Origin: Allodiplogaster sudhausi
Lineage: Eukaryota; Nematoda; Chromadorea; Rhabditida; Diplogasteridae
Assembly (NCBI GenBank): GCA_945643635.1
Contig: CALZFC010000001.1
Coordinates: 2,066,001-2,130,000, forward strand
Reading direction: 5' to 3'
DNA length: 64,000 nucleotides
The position numbers were made by a program, and so were the translations under genes. This document shows positions 35,404 to 46,128 of this stretch, in pieces (the stretch's first letter is position 1; each line of letters starts with the position of its first letter). Below the pieces are notes generated by a model. It searched no databases. It saw only the letters and a list, made by a program, of their open reading frames with translations, and was not told the DNA's origin.

Positions 35404-38400
35404 TCACCAAGGCGGGCCCAGGTACATGCTGGTGGGGCCGGGTGGCGACGGGACGAACTCTTGCTTGGTGAGCGCGTTCGAGCCGCCCGGAGTCGATGCA
35501 GGCGTCGTGGCGATCGGCGACTCCGTTGCAAAGGCATTGGAGCCACCCGGAGTCGACGGCGGAGTGGATTCCGGAGTGGACGCCAAAGTCGACGGGCTCG
35601 AACTCTGCGCCGCGGCGACTGGAGTCGAAGGGAACGAAGGCCTGGGAATTGAATTCCATTATGGAATAGATACTGCCAGTAGTTTACTTAAGTGATGTTG
35701 AAATGGAAAATATGGAATTTTTGCTATGCGATTGGAATTGAGCTAAAATTTGATACCTCTTGGCCTGCTCCTTGCTGCGGACTCCGAGCCAATTCGCATC
35801 CAACTTGACGACGGCGCCGCCCCAGCTGAGCGGCAGCAGCGACGCGTCGACCAGCAGAACGTCCAGCATCAGTTGTTTGCACTAGAAATGAGAAAGCACG
35901 ATAATCATCATTATGACGTCATCACTATTTCGTCATTGTGATAAAATAGTCGTTTTAAATTCATTTCTTCCAGGGAGATACGCACAACATCCCGGTGAAG
36001 GATGAGATTGCGGATATCCTTGTCGATGACGTCATCGAGGTCAGCCTCGCGGTAAATCACCGTGTCCAGGACGCTATCCATGGCGCGCACAAGGAGCGCA
36101 AGCTCCTTAAGAAAAGCGCTTTCTAACGGTAAGTTTATGGAATTAGCATTATAATATTATGATTTGTATTCATTAATTCAATTAATTCAATTTCCATTTT
36201 CAAGAACTATTCTAAATTTATTTCAGATGTCTGCTCCTCGATTCTGCGTATTTGAGCGCGAATTCAAAATTGAATTATTTTGTAGTTCTTATTAGCTGGC
36301 CTCTTTCGTCGGTTCGGACATGCCACGCACGAAGAAATCGTGCAGCACGCGATTCTGCGCAGCCCCGAGCACGTTCTCGAGGTAGTTGCTGCGCTTGAGG
36401 ATCTCCATGAACCGATGCGCCTTCTGGAACTCCTTCGAATTCGCCTGAAAAATATTAAGAATAAATATTGTTATATGAAATAATAATGTTTATAAATAAT
36501 AATAAAAAACCCCGACTGTTCGAAAAGGCTTTTTCCGCCTCTCATTCACTCACATCGATTTCTGCGTTGTCGTCGACCGGGACTAAAAACATTTAAGGAT
36601 TTTTGGAAAAGTTTTCTTGACAGTTCAAGAAAGAGTTTTTTTTTTACATTAGCCAAGCTTTTCCAGACCTTCCTTCCACTTGAGTTCGTGCTGCTCGATA
36701 AATGTGAGCGCGGGCACAGCGTTCTCCTCGTTTTCGAACTCCTCGTCGTGCACCTCCTTCACCATGCGGTGGACACCAGCCCTAAATATATTTTATACAT
36801 AAGTACATTTTAAAGGGATCAAATAATCCTTGAGACACATTCGTTATTTGCGCCATTTTACTCATTCCAAGTATTAAAGGTGGGTGGAGCGGAGCCTAAA
36901 AGAGTTCGTACGGGTGGGTGGAGCATAAAACGACTCCAGACGGGTGAGAGGAGCTAACCATTTATTAGCCTTTGGCCCCGAACCGCCGACTGTCTCCGAT
37001 TCGCCCTTGCGGCTCGATTTCTAATTCCCAGAGTCTGGCCAAATAAAAAAGGAGAGCAATTAAATATTGTAACAAACTGAATTTTATTATTTTATTATTA
37101 TTTTAGAATGCCAAGGAGACTGGTATGTTATGAAGAAAGAGAAAAAGGAAATACACAAAAAGGGACCGTCTTGGTGGATGCCTTCTTTGTCTTTTCCTTG
37201 CTGCCTCCCTTCTTCTCGGCTGCAGCCTTTTGGTCCTCCTCGCCTTTCTTTTCCTTTTTCGCCGCATTCTCCTTTTCTCCTAATCTCTCTTTCTTCTCCT
37301 TCTTCTCATTTTCTGCACTTTTCTTGTGATTCTCCCCTTCCGACTTCTTCCTCTCTTTCTTCTCGCTCTTCTTCTCCGACTTCTTCCGTTCGCCGCCTTC
37401 CTTCTTCTCCTTTTCCGTCTTCTTCTTGCGCCCTTCGTTATCGCTGCTCGAGCACCTCGACTTCTTGACTCTCGGCACCACGGATTGCTTTCTCCGCTCC
37501 TTCCGAGAGCCTGGCTCTGAAAAAAAGTGTTTTTTTAAATATTTATTTTCAATGTTACGAACCATTTTTGTTTGTATTCTTTTTTTAAATAATTTTTATA
37601 TTGCCAAATATCACACGCACCCTTGGGAGTGTTTACGGGTGACTTTGGCGTCGGTGGCATCATCTCCCGCTAAAAAAAGAAACACAATAAAATAAATTTA
37701 AAAATATGCTGCTATATTTATATTATTATTATTATTTTATTCGTCTGTTGTCAATTCTCTCAATCACTGTATAAAAAAATACATATATTTATTGACTATT
37801 CTGTTGTTAGTTACTTCAATCGCTAGAGATTTATTGATTGATAAACTTATTCCGTTATCCTAGCTATCACTCAATTTCTAAATTCTTTGATGTAATTGCA
37901 TCTCAAATTGATTACAGTTGCCATTGCCGCTTGCTTGACGCCCTCATCACTCATCTTGCTCCCAACTCCCTGAGTCTTCTCAATCTCCTGCGTATGCTGC
38001 TGAAAGATTTTTTATAATTTGCATAAACAGTTAATATCTAGAGATTAAAGAAGCAAAATGCAATTTGCAAAGGCCATTTTGGTAAAATTTGAGTATGCAG
38101 ATTTGAGTTGTCAAAAAAACTTTATTATGAACCTACCAAAATATTTAATTATCTAAGCGAATGTTTTGAAATTTTCAAATTAGCGATTTTTCACACCAAT
38201 GTTAGGCATGGGGGGGGGGAATCTGCAAATTCATGCATATCAACTCTTTTTAATTTGCTCAACGCCATGCCCAACAGTTATTTTAGATTAATGTTTATTT
38301 TGCCTACTAACCAAATTGTGGAATTACGAGGGGTCTGTATCTCAGTGAAACGTCCCCAAGCCGATAACCAAATAGCGTTAATTGCTTCCTGCGCTCGCAC

Positions 38401-38959
38401 TGACACCAAACCAAATCGATAATGACCTTCAGATGGGCATGAAATCTTGAAAGATCACAATTCTGGTATATTCCAAGTGCTTGAAATCTTGGGATTTGAG
38501 CTATTTTGTTTACTGAATATGACTGGATGACGCCAATTTGTAAACATTTTGTATCTCTAAATATTTTTTTTTAGAATTGTTTTCTTCTTTTTTTGCTTCT
38601 TGATGCCGAACTTTGCTAATGTTCAGGAAGAGGCTTCTGAGCGCGTTTCTCTTCTTCTTTGTCACCGATTTAGTCGACTTGGAATCTGCAAAAGGTTAAA
38701 AAAAATATATTTTTAATCAAAATAAACTTTTAAAAAATCATTAATTACATAATTATTCAGTATGTAATTTATATCAATTATGCAGTATCTGCTCGTCGGA
38801 ATGAAATCAGTCAAAGAACGTTTGTTCTTCAGTAAGCTTTTTTTATATTGAAGATTAAAGAAAAATTCATAATCTTTTTTCATCGAAACAGAAATATTCT
38901 TGGAAAGATAGACAGTTAGAGGGAGGAGGGAGCAGAGATTCACTTTTCTTCGACGACAT
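35404..38959 (-). CDS. Paralogous locus without kinase domain; basic K/E-rich protein of unknown function
   Basis: Exon-like blocks on the minus strand: about 38959-38870 (MSSKKSESLLPPPSN), about 38690-38600 (STKSVTKKKRNALRSLFLNI), about 38000-37920 (QEIEKTQGVGSK), about 37672-37623 (REMMPPTPKSPVNTPK), about 37515-37130 (a long K/E-rich stretch, possible coiled coil or nuclear signal), about 37020-36972, 36781 to about 36660 (HRMVKEVHDEEFENEE), about 36445-36297 (FMEILKRSNYLENVLGAAQN), about 36118-35966 (DSVLDTVIYREADLDDVIDK), 35882-35757 (LMLDVLLVDASLLPLSWGG) and 35659-35404 (STPGGSN repeats). The flanking exons match the kinase locus at 27.7-34.6 kb. The 36781-35757 exons have no partner there, and no kinase motif is found here. 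Exon joins were not all verified. I do not recognise the central domain. Confidence 0.45.
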
Positions 38960-39150
38960 TTCCGATTGATTGGAGAGAAGAGGAAGAGGCGACCGATCGC
39001 AGCCTCGGCAGGCACAACGAATGACAGAGCAAACCCAGAAATATCGTTTGCTGGACAGGAAGATTGTTAATATTCCTCATTATCATATGTTTACAAAAGA
39101 AAGTTCTAGAACATGAAAGGGCAAAGGAAACCATTGCCCTTACAAGAGTT
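38340..39150 (-). repeat. Segmental duplication copy 2
   Basis: Partner of 33750-34580. Shared non-coding blocks include CATGAAATCTTGAAAGATCA and CTTTGCTAATGTTCAGGAAG. The shared coding blocks are the basic N-terminal exons of the two loci. Confidence 0.6.
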
Positions 39151-39227
39151 TCTTAAGCATACGTAGGAATTGCCAGTGATGGTAGATTGCGGAAAATGTG
39201 TATTCAAAATGCAAACCAATGTTTAAC

Positions 39228-39560
39228 TAACGATTAAAGAGGTACATATGTAATTTAGGGTCGGTAAAACGCTTCACAAAATTGCAGTGTTGAATAGCGG
39301 AGAGGAGAGGGGTTCTTAAGCAGGAAGTAAAAATGTTTTTTTTTAAATATAAGTGTATTCAGCCTCACTTTCCTCAAGATGCAAGGGAAACTTCTCGATC
39401 AAACCGGTGTTTTAATATGCGTGCAATTCTTCCAGTACTTATTATGAGCTAACATTTACACTCTTGCTTTTTTGTCTGAAAACAGTTGCCACAAAGAGCT
39501 GATGGGCGAAAAGATTCTTGGTTGATCGAATGTAACCAATACACGGCCATCATATTCCAA
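39228..39560. repeat. Dispersed repeat R2, copy 2, in front of a receptor gene
   Basis: Matches 44464-44760 over its whole length (AACTAACGATTAAA, ATTGCAGTGTTGAATAG, GGTTGATCGAATGTA) and 26586-26700 in its first part. It and the 44.5 kb copy both lie just upstream of the same receptor first exon, so the repeat was duplicated with it. Confidence 0.65.
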
Positions 39561-40163
39561 TTCGTGGCCCTCGTTTTCAGGCTTTGCCATACTAGGCTAC
39601 ACCCCTTAACCCCCAAGGGTGAATGGGTAGCCCTAATCTAATTCAAGTCCATCATCCTCACTGACAGGATGACTTATGCCGCCAGTCTGTTGCTCGTCTC
39701 GGAAATACTTCTCGAACTAGTTATTCACCTTCCCGCGCTCACTCTAAACGTGCTTCTGTTCTACTGCGTACACACGGCGACGCCACCCTCGCAGCGGCTA
39801 TACGGATATCAAATTTGCTATCAGGTCTCGCATTCGTGCTTTAAATAATGAGCGCTTCTTAACCAAACAAGTGCGGTGAATCCATCGCTCAGATCACCGT
39901 CGAGTCCGCAGCCTGCGTCGCGAATCTGCTGACGATGGCCCGCTTTGTCTCGACGCGGTACAGTGCCGTTTTCATCTTCCACGGACCATGCAAGACCGCC
40001 TCGTCCCTTCATTGCTACTATATTCTGGTAGTAAATCGATAAATTTAAACAGCTGTCTAACAGTTAGGCATAAATTTCCTGATCTTAATATCGATAATTT
40101 TGTAATCTATTCGAACAAAGCCTGCATCTATGAGTCATTAATATCCAACGATGTTTATACGAT

Positions 40164-41889
40164 TTAAGAGAGCGTGTCCGAAAGCATCGAGCGCAGCCTG
40201 CCCCGGGAAAATTGTTTTCGAATTCACTAACGGAAAACATTTTGCTTATACAACTCGACCCGCTCTATTTAATGAGACTAATTTCATCATCATCCGATTT
40301 TTTCCCTTCTGGATACGCTACCGTAACCCTGAAAATTCATTGAGCCATAAATCCGTTCAAAATCTGTTTTGAGAAACGATGTACATATAATTCAATAGCA
40401 TTTCTAAAGCTCTTCAAATTTCATCTAGGAACATGTTTTACGAAAATTTTATTTTGACCGAGAAAATTGGCGTAAAATTATTTGAATGGTCGACATAGCA
40501 ATTTATGGTCATTTCTACACTCTGGGACCTAGATAGAAAGAAAGAGCGTGAAATTTGCTATCAAATAATCACCATTCAAGAAAAATCCGAGCGTACCAAT
40601 TTTTACTATGACGCGAGTAATGCGCGCGAGTCGGTCAAAATGGCACATTTTCGGCCGCCGAGGCACCGTGCAAGCGCATTCATCGATCCATACCTACGCT
40701 CAATGTTAATATTACAAAATCGTTAGCATATCATCTAAGAGCTCTCACAGAGATCTTCAAATGCTACATACATACTTTTATTGAAAAGTTTATATTTCTA
40801 TGGAAAATTTCGTTCTGTATTATAAGAAGGCTTTAAAGACTACTTTACTAACATTTCCGCACTTCCAAACATACATCATAAGAAAGAGCGTGAAATTTGC
40901 TACAAGATAGACCCCTTTCAATAAACTTTCAAGCCTATAATGTTTTGTTATAAGTCATAAGAATAGGGCATCAGCTTAGCACAATTCTTCAATGGAAAAA
41001 AAATATTGGAATATTCCAATTCGAATAACCTAAACAATGAAATTCTTGGGCGAAAGGACAGTGACGCTACTTTACCTACTCTTATGACTTATAACAAAAC
41101 ATTATAGGCTTGAAAGTTTAATGAAAGGGGTCTATCTTGTAGCAAATTTCACGCTCTTTCTTATGATGTATGTTTGGAAGTGCGGAAATGTTAGTAAAGT
41201 AGTCTTTAAAGCCTTCTTATAGTACAGAACGAAATTTTCCATAGAAATATAAACTTTTCAATAAAAGTATGTATGTAGCATTTGAAGATCTCTGTGAGAG
41301 CTCTTAGATGATATGCTAACGATTTTGTAATATTAACATTGAGCGTAGTTATGGATCGATGAATGCGCTTGCACGGTGCCTCGGCGGCCGAAAATGTGCC
41401 ATTTTGACCGACTCGCGCGCATTACTCGCGTCATAGTAAAAATTGGTACTCTCGGATTTTTCTTGAATGGTGATTATTTGATAGCAAATTTCACGCTCTT
41501 TCTTTCTATCTAGGTCACAGAGTGCAGAAATGACAATAAATTGCTATGTCGACCCTTCAAATAATTTAACGCCAATTTTCTCGGTCAAAATAAAATTTTC
41601 GTAAAGCATGTTCCTAGATGAAATTTGAAGAGCTTTCGAAATGCTATTTAATTATATGTACATCGTTTCTCAAAATAGATTTTGAACGGATTTATGGCTC
41701 AATGAATTTTCAGGGTTACGGTAGTGTATCCCGAAGGGAAAAAATCGGATGATGATGAAATTAGTCTCATTAAATAGAGCGGGTCGAGTTGTATAAGCAA
41801 AATGTTTTCCGTTAATGAATTCGGAAACAATTTTCCCAGGGCAGGCTGCCTTAAGCGCATGCTCGACTCTTACAGAGAAGCTCTCTTAA
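40164..41889. mobile_element. Foldback DNA element 2, TTAA-flanked, in a receptor intron
   Basis: Near-perfect inverted repeat with arms of about 800 bases and a short centre near 41.01 kb. GAAAGAAAGAGCGTGAAATT (left) mirrors AATTTCACGCTCTTTCTTTC (right), and CAGCCTGCCCCGGG near the left end mirrors CCCAGGGCAGGCTG near 41.84 kb. The ends GAGAGC/GCTCTC abut TTAA at 40164-40167 and 41886-41889. It has no transposase frame. The close match of the arms suggests it is younger than element 1. Confidence 0.85.
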
Positions 41890-42540
41890 AGGAGATATAA
41901 GGCGAATTTAATAGTGTCTTGTTTTTTCGACTTATTTGGTCGGCTTGAGCTAGAACCTTAGATTGCAAGTGTCCCGAAGTCACAAAAATCTCTCTGCCCT
42001 GAGGAAATTAACAGCATTATCTACTTTGAATTTGCGAATATTTTATCTTCCCGCCATTTTCAGAACAAAATTTGGTGAGAACAAACCGAGGCCGGCGAGG
42101 CCACTCTACTACTGCCAGTGAAATTTATACATATGGTTTGAGCAACCTACATTGGCCGGGTTTTTCTTAACACATAGGCTCACGTGCCCCCTTGTCCATA
42201 CCACAAGTTTCTGGGGAGAGAGGCGAGATGGAGTAGCTCCATTTCTGTGGATTGCTTACACCGTACTTTTTCATGATCTGTCAGGGTTTTCGTTGTCGGA
42301 GTTTTTCCCTTATGACCTCCTTTAAGTATGAGTCATGATCTCTCGTTGCTGCGAGGAATTTATGAGAGCGAGCGCTTGGAAATAAAAAAAAACTTTTATT
42401 AAAGAGGGAGCTGTTTCACATTAGCCGCTGCTCTTTTGCAGCTTGCAAACAAGCAGCGGCTAAAAATTGCATTGGAATTCTGAATTCGGAAGAGAACGAA
42501 TTCCGATAGACCAACCCGATTTTGGCTGCTGCTGCTATTG
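41890..42540. other. Intronic sequence, nothing recognised
   Basis: Remainder of the long intron of the decayed receptor between the foldback and the exon at 42544. No feature seen. Confidence 0.4.
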
Positions 42541-44463
42541 CAGGGCGTTTCCGTCTTCTGCTACATGTACGCGATCGGCGCTCTTTCTGATTCGGCTTCC
42601 TCTTCCGCATCTACACAATTGTGCGCAAGAGACAGCCGACATTTCTCCAGTACATCGTCGCGAGCATCGCGCTCTCGCTCACCATTACACTAAAGATGGT
42701 AGAAACTACATACATATACATTTGCTTTGATTTCGCAATTGCATCGTAAAATGGTGAACACTGATTCGCCTCGAAAAACTTGTTCATTGTCAGCATTCTT
42801 CAGCCCAAATACACGATGGGCGAAGAGTCGGTGTCCTCGCTTCGACTTATGAAGGAATACCGGCCAGGGGAATACGATGACGTGGATGCGAGCAGTGCGA
42901 CTGGTTCGTGAAGCGTAATGAAAGCCAATCATACTTATTTAACCCTGGGAGAAGGCGCTATTTCGCATTGCGTACAAACCTTATGCGTGTTCGGAAAACT
43001 CAAGGAAGATCAATGGTTAAGCGAGAAACGAAGTTGATAACTTTTTTTTATCGCATCATTGTTTCGCTGCGCTACTGTTGAACTACTTCACCGGATTTCT
43101 TTAAATAATTATTATGTATATCATGAAGCGCATTTTCTTTATGAAACAAAGACCAATTGGCGACCAATTTTTCTACGATCGAGAGTACTATGGCTCGCAC
43201 GAGGTGAACACTTTTATGATCTTCCTTGCGGTCGGAACGGTCGCGCTGGCCGTGATCTCGATCTCTGGCCGCGGGTACATCCTGCGCGCATTGAAGACTC
43301 GCAAATGTCGCGCGCGACGCAGGCTCAGCATCGCGCCTTTGTACGAGTGAGTTCGGCTAGTTGATGCTTTCGTCTAACAAATGCTTGCTCGCAATTCTCG
43401 CTAAATCGAATTAATTTTAAACTGAATGCCATTTAGATTACTACAGCTCAAATATTATTATGTTCACTCGCCTTCTACCCCGTGACGTACTTTTTCGCCG
43501 GACATTGGGATCTCGTTAAATCGACTATTCTCGATGCATCTGCGCTAATGGTTGGCGTGTACATAGATAATAGATATCTATATAAGATCGGAAATGATTT
43601 CACGCAACTATTATACATCGAGAATCAAAACGGCGAAGAACCATTTGTTTTAGGTCATGCATGTTCAATTTCTGATATCGCCAATTATCACGCTATATAA
43701 CATCAGGTGTTACAGGCAGTAAGTTTCCTTTTAAACATTGGATGAATAACTACTGCTTTTTGATATACTAGTTCAAAACATAAAGTGTAGTCCATATTGA
43801 ATGCTTTGAGGAAATGCAAAGATCTACTACGACAATTAAATGATCGATATTTACGAAGATGTACTGGGAACACTTCCACTGAAGACCTTGCAATCACCTT
43901 ATCTTCTCGCTGCCCGAGTGAGAATAAGAACGTCCCAAGCGTACAACGGCGTTATTAATACACCTGAGTGCTCAAGTAGCGTTTTGATAAAATTGATAAA
44001 ATGATAAAATTTAAGGTTTCATGTCTATGAGTATATTTATAGTTTCGACCTTGATCGTTAATTTATATATGATTATATCACAGAGGTAATTTAAAGGAGC
44101 ATAAAATTTTTTTTAATTAATACATTTTCGAATTCATACCTTTTCGCCTGGTAAAAAGGCGTGAGAGGATGTGATTTAGAGAGGCGACTGCATCTTCAAA
44201 TAGATTACGGTAGTGTTGAGTTTCGTGCATCTTTAACGCAGAATAAAGGACGCTTAAAAACAAAACAACTTGCGCGATAATCTTATGCATCCTAATTGCA
44301 GCTTTCTAATAAATTTTTTATGCTAGTCTTCTTTTAAATTTTTTCACTTTTCGTGCTTCGGTACTGTTTTTTTTATTCATTAATTACTTTACCGCTTTTT
44401 AGTGTGCACCCCATAAGCATTGATATCGTCAGTGATCAATATGTACAATATGCTAACAAAATG

Positions 44464-44760
44464 CTTAACTAACGATTAAACAGGCACATATGTATGTAGT
44501 TTAGAATAGACATTTCAAATTGCAGTGTTGAATAGAGGCGAAGCAGAAATCAAGGGCAGGTATTCATATACATACGTAATAGTAAACCACCTCAGTCATT
44601 ACTAGATACAAGATTGACATCTCGATTAAACCTGAGGTTCAAAGTGCGTGCATTTCTACCAGTACATATTACTTGCTAACATTGATACCCCTCACTTACA
44701 CATAGTCGCAAACTGGTTGTCATAAACAACAGACGGGCTGCTTCATTTCATGGTTGATCG
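44464..44760. repeat. Dispersed repeat R2, copy 3
   Basis: Colinear with 39228-39560, ending in GGTTGATCGAATGTA like that copy. Confidence 0.65.
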
Positions 44761-44779
44761 AATGTATCCAAATCGAGGC

Positions 44780-44947
44780 CTTCATGCATCAATTAACGGC
44801 CCTCGGGTTCTATTTCACGGTCCTCGTGACCAATTCACGGCCTTTATTTTCCAAGTCACGGCCCTCATTTTCCAACGCACTTACCTCATGTCCCATTCGC
44901 GAACCTCATGCTCCCATAAACGGCTCACGGCCCTCATGCTCACTGAC
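44780..44947. repeat. Degenerate minisatellite (CACGGCCCTCATTTTCC unit)
   Basis: Five or more copies of a roughly 24-base unit centred on TCACGGCCCTCATTTTCCAA. A two-unit version (GGCCATCATATTCCAATTCG and TGGCCCTCGTTTTC) sits at the matching place at 39545-39580, so the array has expanded here after duplication. Confidence 0.6.
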
Positions 44948-45110
44948 AGGATGACTGACGGCGCAAAGCTGTTGCTAGTCTCAAAAATACCTTCCCGCGC
45001 TGTCTCTAAACGTACTTCTTTTGCTCGTGGTCGGCGATCCAATGTTTCTGAAGGGTCTCATTGCCAGGAGCGACAGATTTTGTTACGTCGATGGCAAAGA
45101 TCGCATAGTC
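44948..45110. pseudogene. Receptor fragments: first exon of the 39.7 kb receptor and a C-terminal fragment of the array receptor
   Basis: 44940-45022 (CTCACTGACAGGATGACTGA, CTTCCCGCGCT) is a rearranged copy of the first exon at 39660-39760 on the plus strand. About 45028-45100 (GGTCGGCGATCCAATGTTTC, CTCATTGCCAGGAGCGACAG) matches the last exon of copy A at 46150-46225 in that gene's orientation (minus). Both are partial and broken. Confidence 0.55.
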
Positions 45111-45112
45111 GT

Positions 45113-45187
45113 GGGGCGTGTATAGCTCAGTGGAAGAGCAGGCAATTAATGAGTAGATGGTTCCGGGTCCTAATCCCGATGTCTTCG
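45113..45187 (+). pseudogene. tRNA pseudogene
   Basis: GGGGCGTGTATAGCTCAGTG followed by GAAGAGC gives a near-perfect A box and D-arm, and CCGGGTCCTAATCCCG is a good T-arm whose B box has two changes from GGTTCGAATCC. The anticodon stem and the 3' acceptor (GTCTTC) are degraded. The D-arm is much better kept than in the other tRNA-like relics in the window, so it probably comes from a real tRNA gene. Original specificity cannot be read. Confidence 0.65.
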
Positions 45188-45439
45188 TTTTCAGCTGGTG
45201 CGGCTAAATCTCGTCGTGCAAACGATCGCGAGCATGTCAGCGTGAACGGTAGCGACAGTTTAAAATCTCACATATCCAGACAGAAAAGTTAGTTTTCCAA
45301 AATTTCAAAATCCTGTCAATCAGACTTGCAAAATCCTGTTAAGCCTTGCACACGAAATTCCTGTTAATAAAACTTTTACCCCGCGAAATCCTGTAAATCT
45401 GGCTTTCTTCGTGCACAATCCCATCAATCCTTTTAATAA

Positions 45440-46010
45440 TTTATTGAGAAGAAAGAGCAAGTGGATGTTTAAGATCTGCACGCATTACTAGAGATCGTTT
45501 AAATGCAAAATACGAGGTAGAGTTTGATACCATGATTCAGGAGATTATCCTATGTACGAAAATGTTTGTACTTTGGCTCCGTTATCTTCATGCTATTTTC
45601 CAGAGATAACTTTCACTGTGACTGAATGACTGACAACCATGTAAAAGCAGTCATAATCTAGACAATAACATTTTCGATAACTCATGCGAACCAGGAAATT
45701 CAAAAAAAGGAATATTCAAGCAAATCCAGTGTTATAAATTGTAGAAATTACTTCTTACACTACATATGTCAATGATCATATTTTGGTTCACACAGTACGG
45801 GAAAAGTTTCTATGATTTTAATGTTGACATCCCTGTAATGAAAATCGTCTGCAACCTACGAAGGAATAAATATTTGATTGCATAATGAATAAGTTCTTCT
45901 ATTTGACAAGCGGAAAATAGCTTAGGTTTGACAAAGTCGAAATAGAAGACTATGAGATCTATGTCCATAAAAGAGTTAAGAAAAAATACATTTATTTTAA
46001 TGTATATGTC
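45440..46010 (-). pseudogene. Relic D: 5' flank of a lost array receptor copy
   Basis: Colinear with the upstream flank of copy A (48605-49160) and of copy B (56825-57240), sharing AAGATCTGCACGCATTACTA, TTATCTTCATGCTATTTTCC, and (with the copy A flank only) CTTCTATTTG plus GCGGAAAATAG. The coding part expected below 45.44 kb is gone apart from the C-terminal scrap at 45.03-45.10 kb, so most of a fourth receptor has been deleted. Confidence 0.6.
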
Positions 46011-46128
46011 GCGAAGCATAGCAATAGTCAAGGAGGATAGAATGGTGAAAATATGTATAAATGTAAATACGCTTGAAATATATAAACGCGACTTCAAAAG
46101 GCGGCAATCATACTGCTCTCTGGCATAA

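Larger units (their letters stand above)
39669..43700 (+). pseudogene. Serpentine receptor, probably decayed, split by foldback element 2
   Basis: Exon-like blocks: 39669-39824 (TM1, LPALTLNVLLFYCV), 39893-40027 (TM2 and FIFHGPC before TM3), 42544-42698 (TM3-TM4), 42804-42903 (loop, PKYTMGEESVSSL), about 43145-43348 (TM5 and a basic loop, GYILRALKTRKCRARRR), 43437-43700 (TM6-TM7, LLCSLAFYPVTYFFAGHW). The 42544-42698 exon is 155 nt and changes frame between ALS and FLFRIYTIV, implying a one-base loss. The junction 43348/43437 also does not agree in phase. The intron after 40027 is 2.5 kb because of the foldback. It is most likely a recent pseudogene, unless the joins differ from mine. The receptor subfamily was not identified. 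Confidence 0.5.

Noticed and set aside
37108..37520. Plus-strand Phe/Ser/Leu-rich frames
   Set aside because: They are antisense to the K/E-rich exon of the minus-strand gene.
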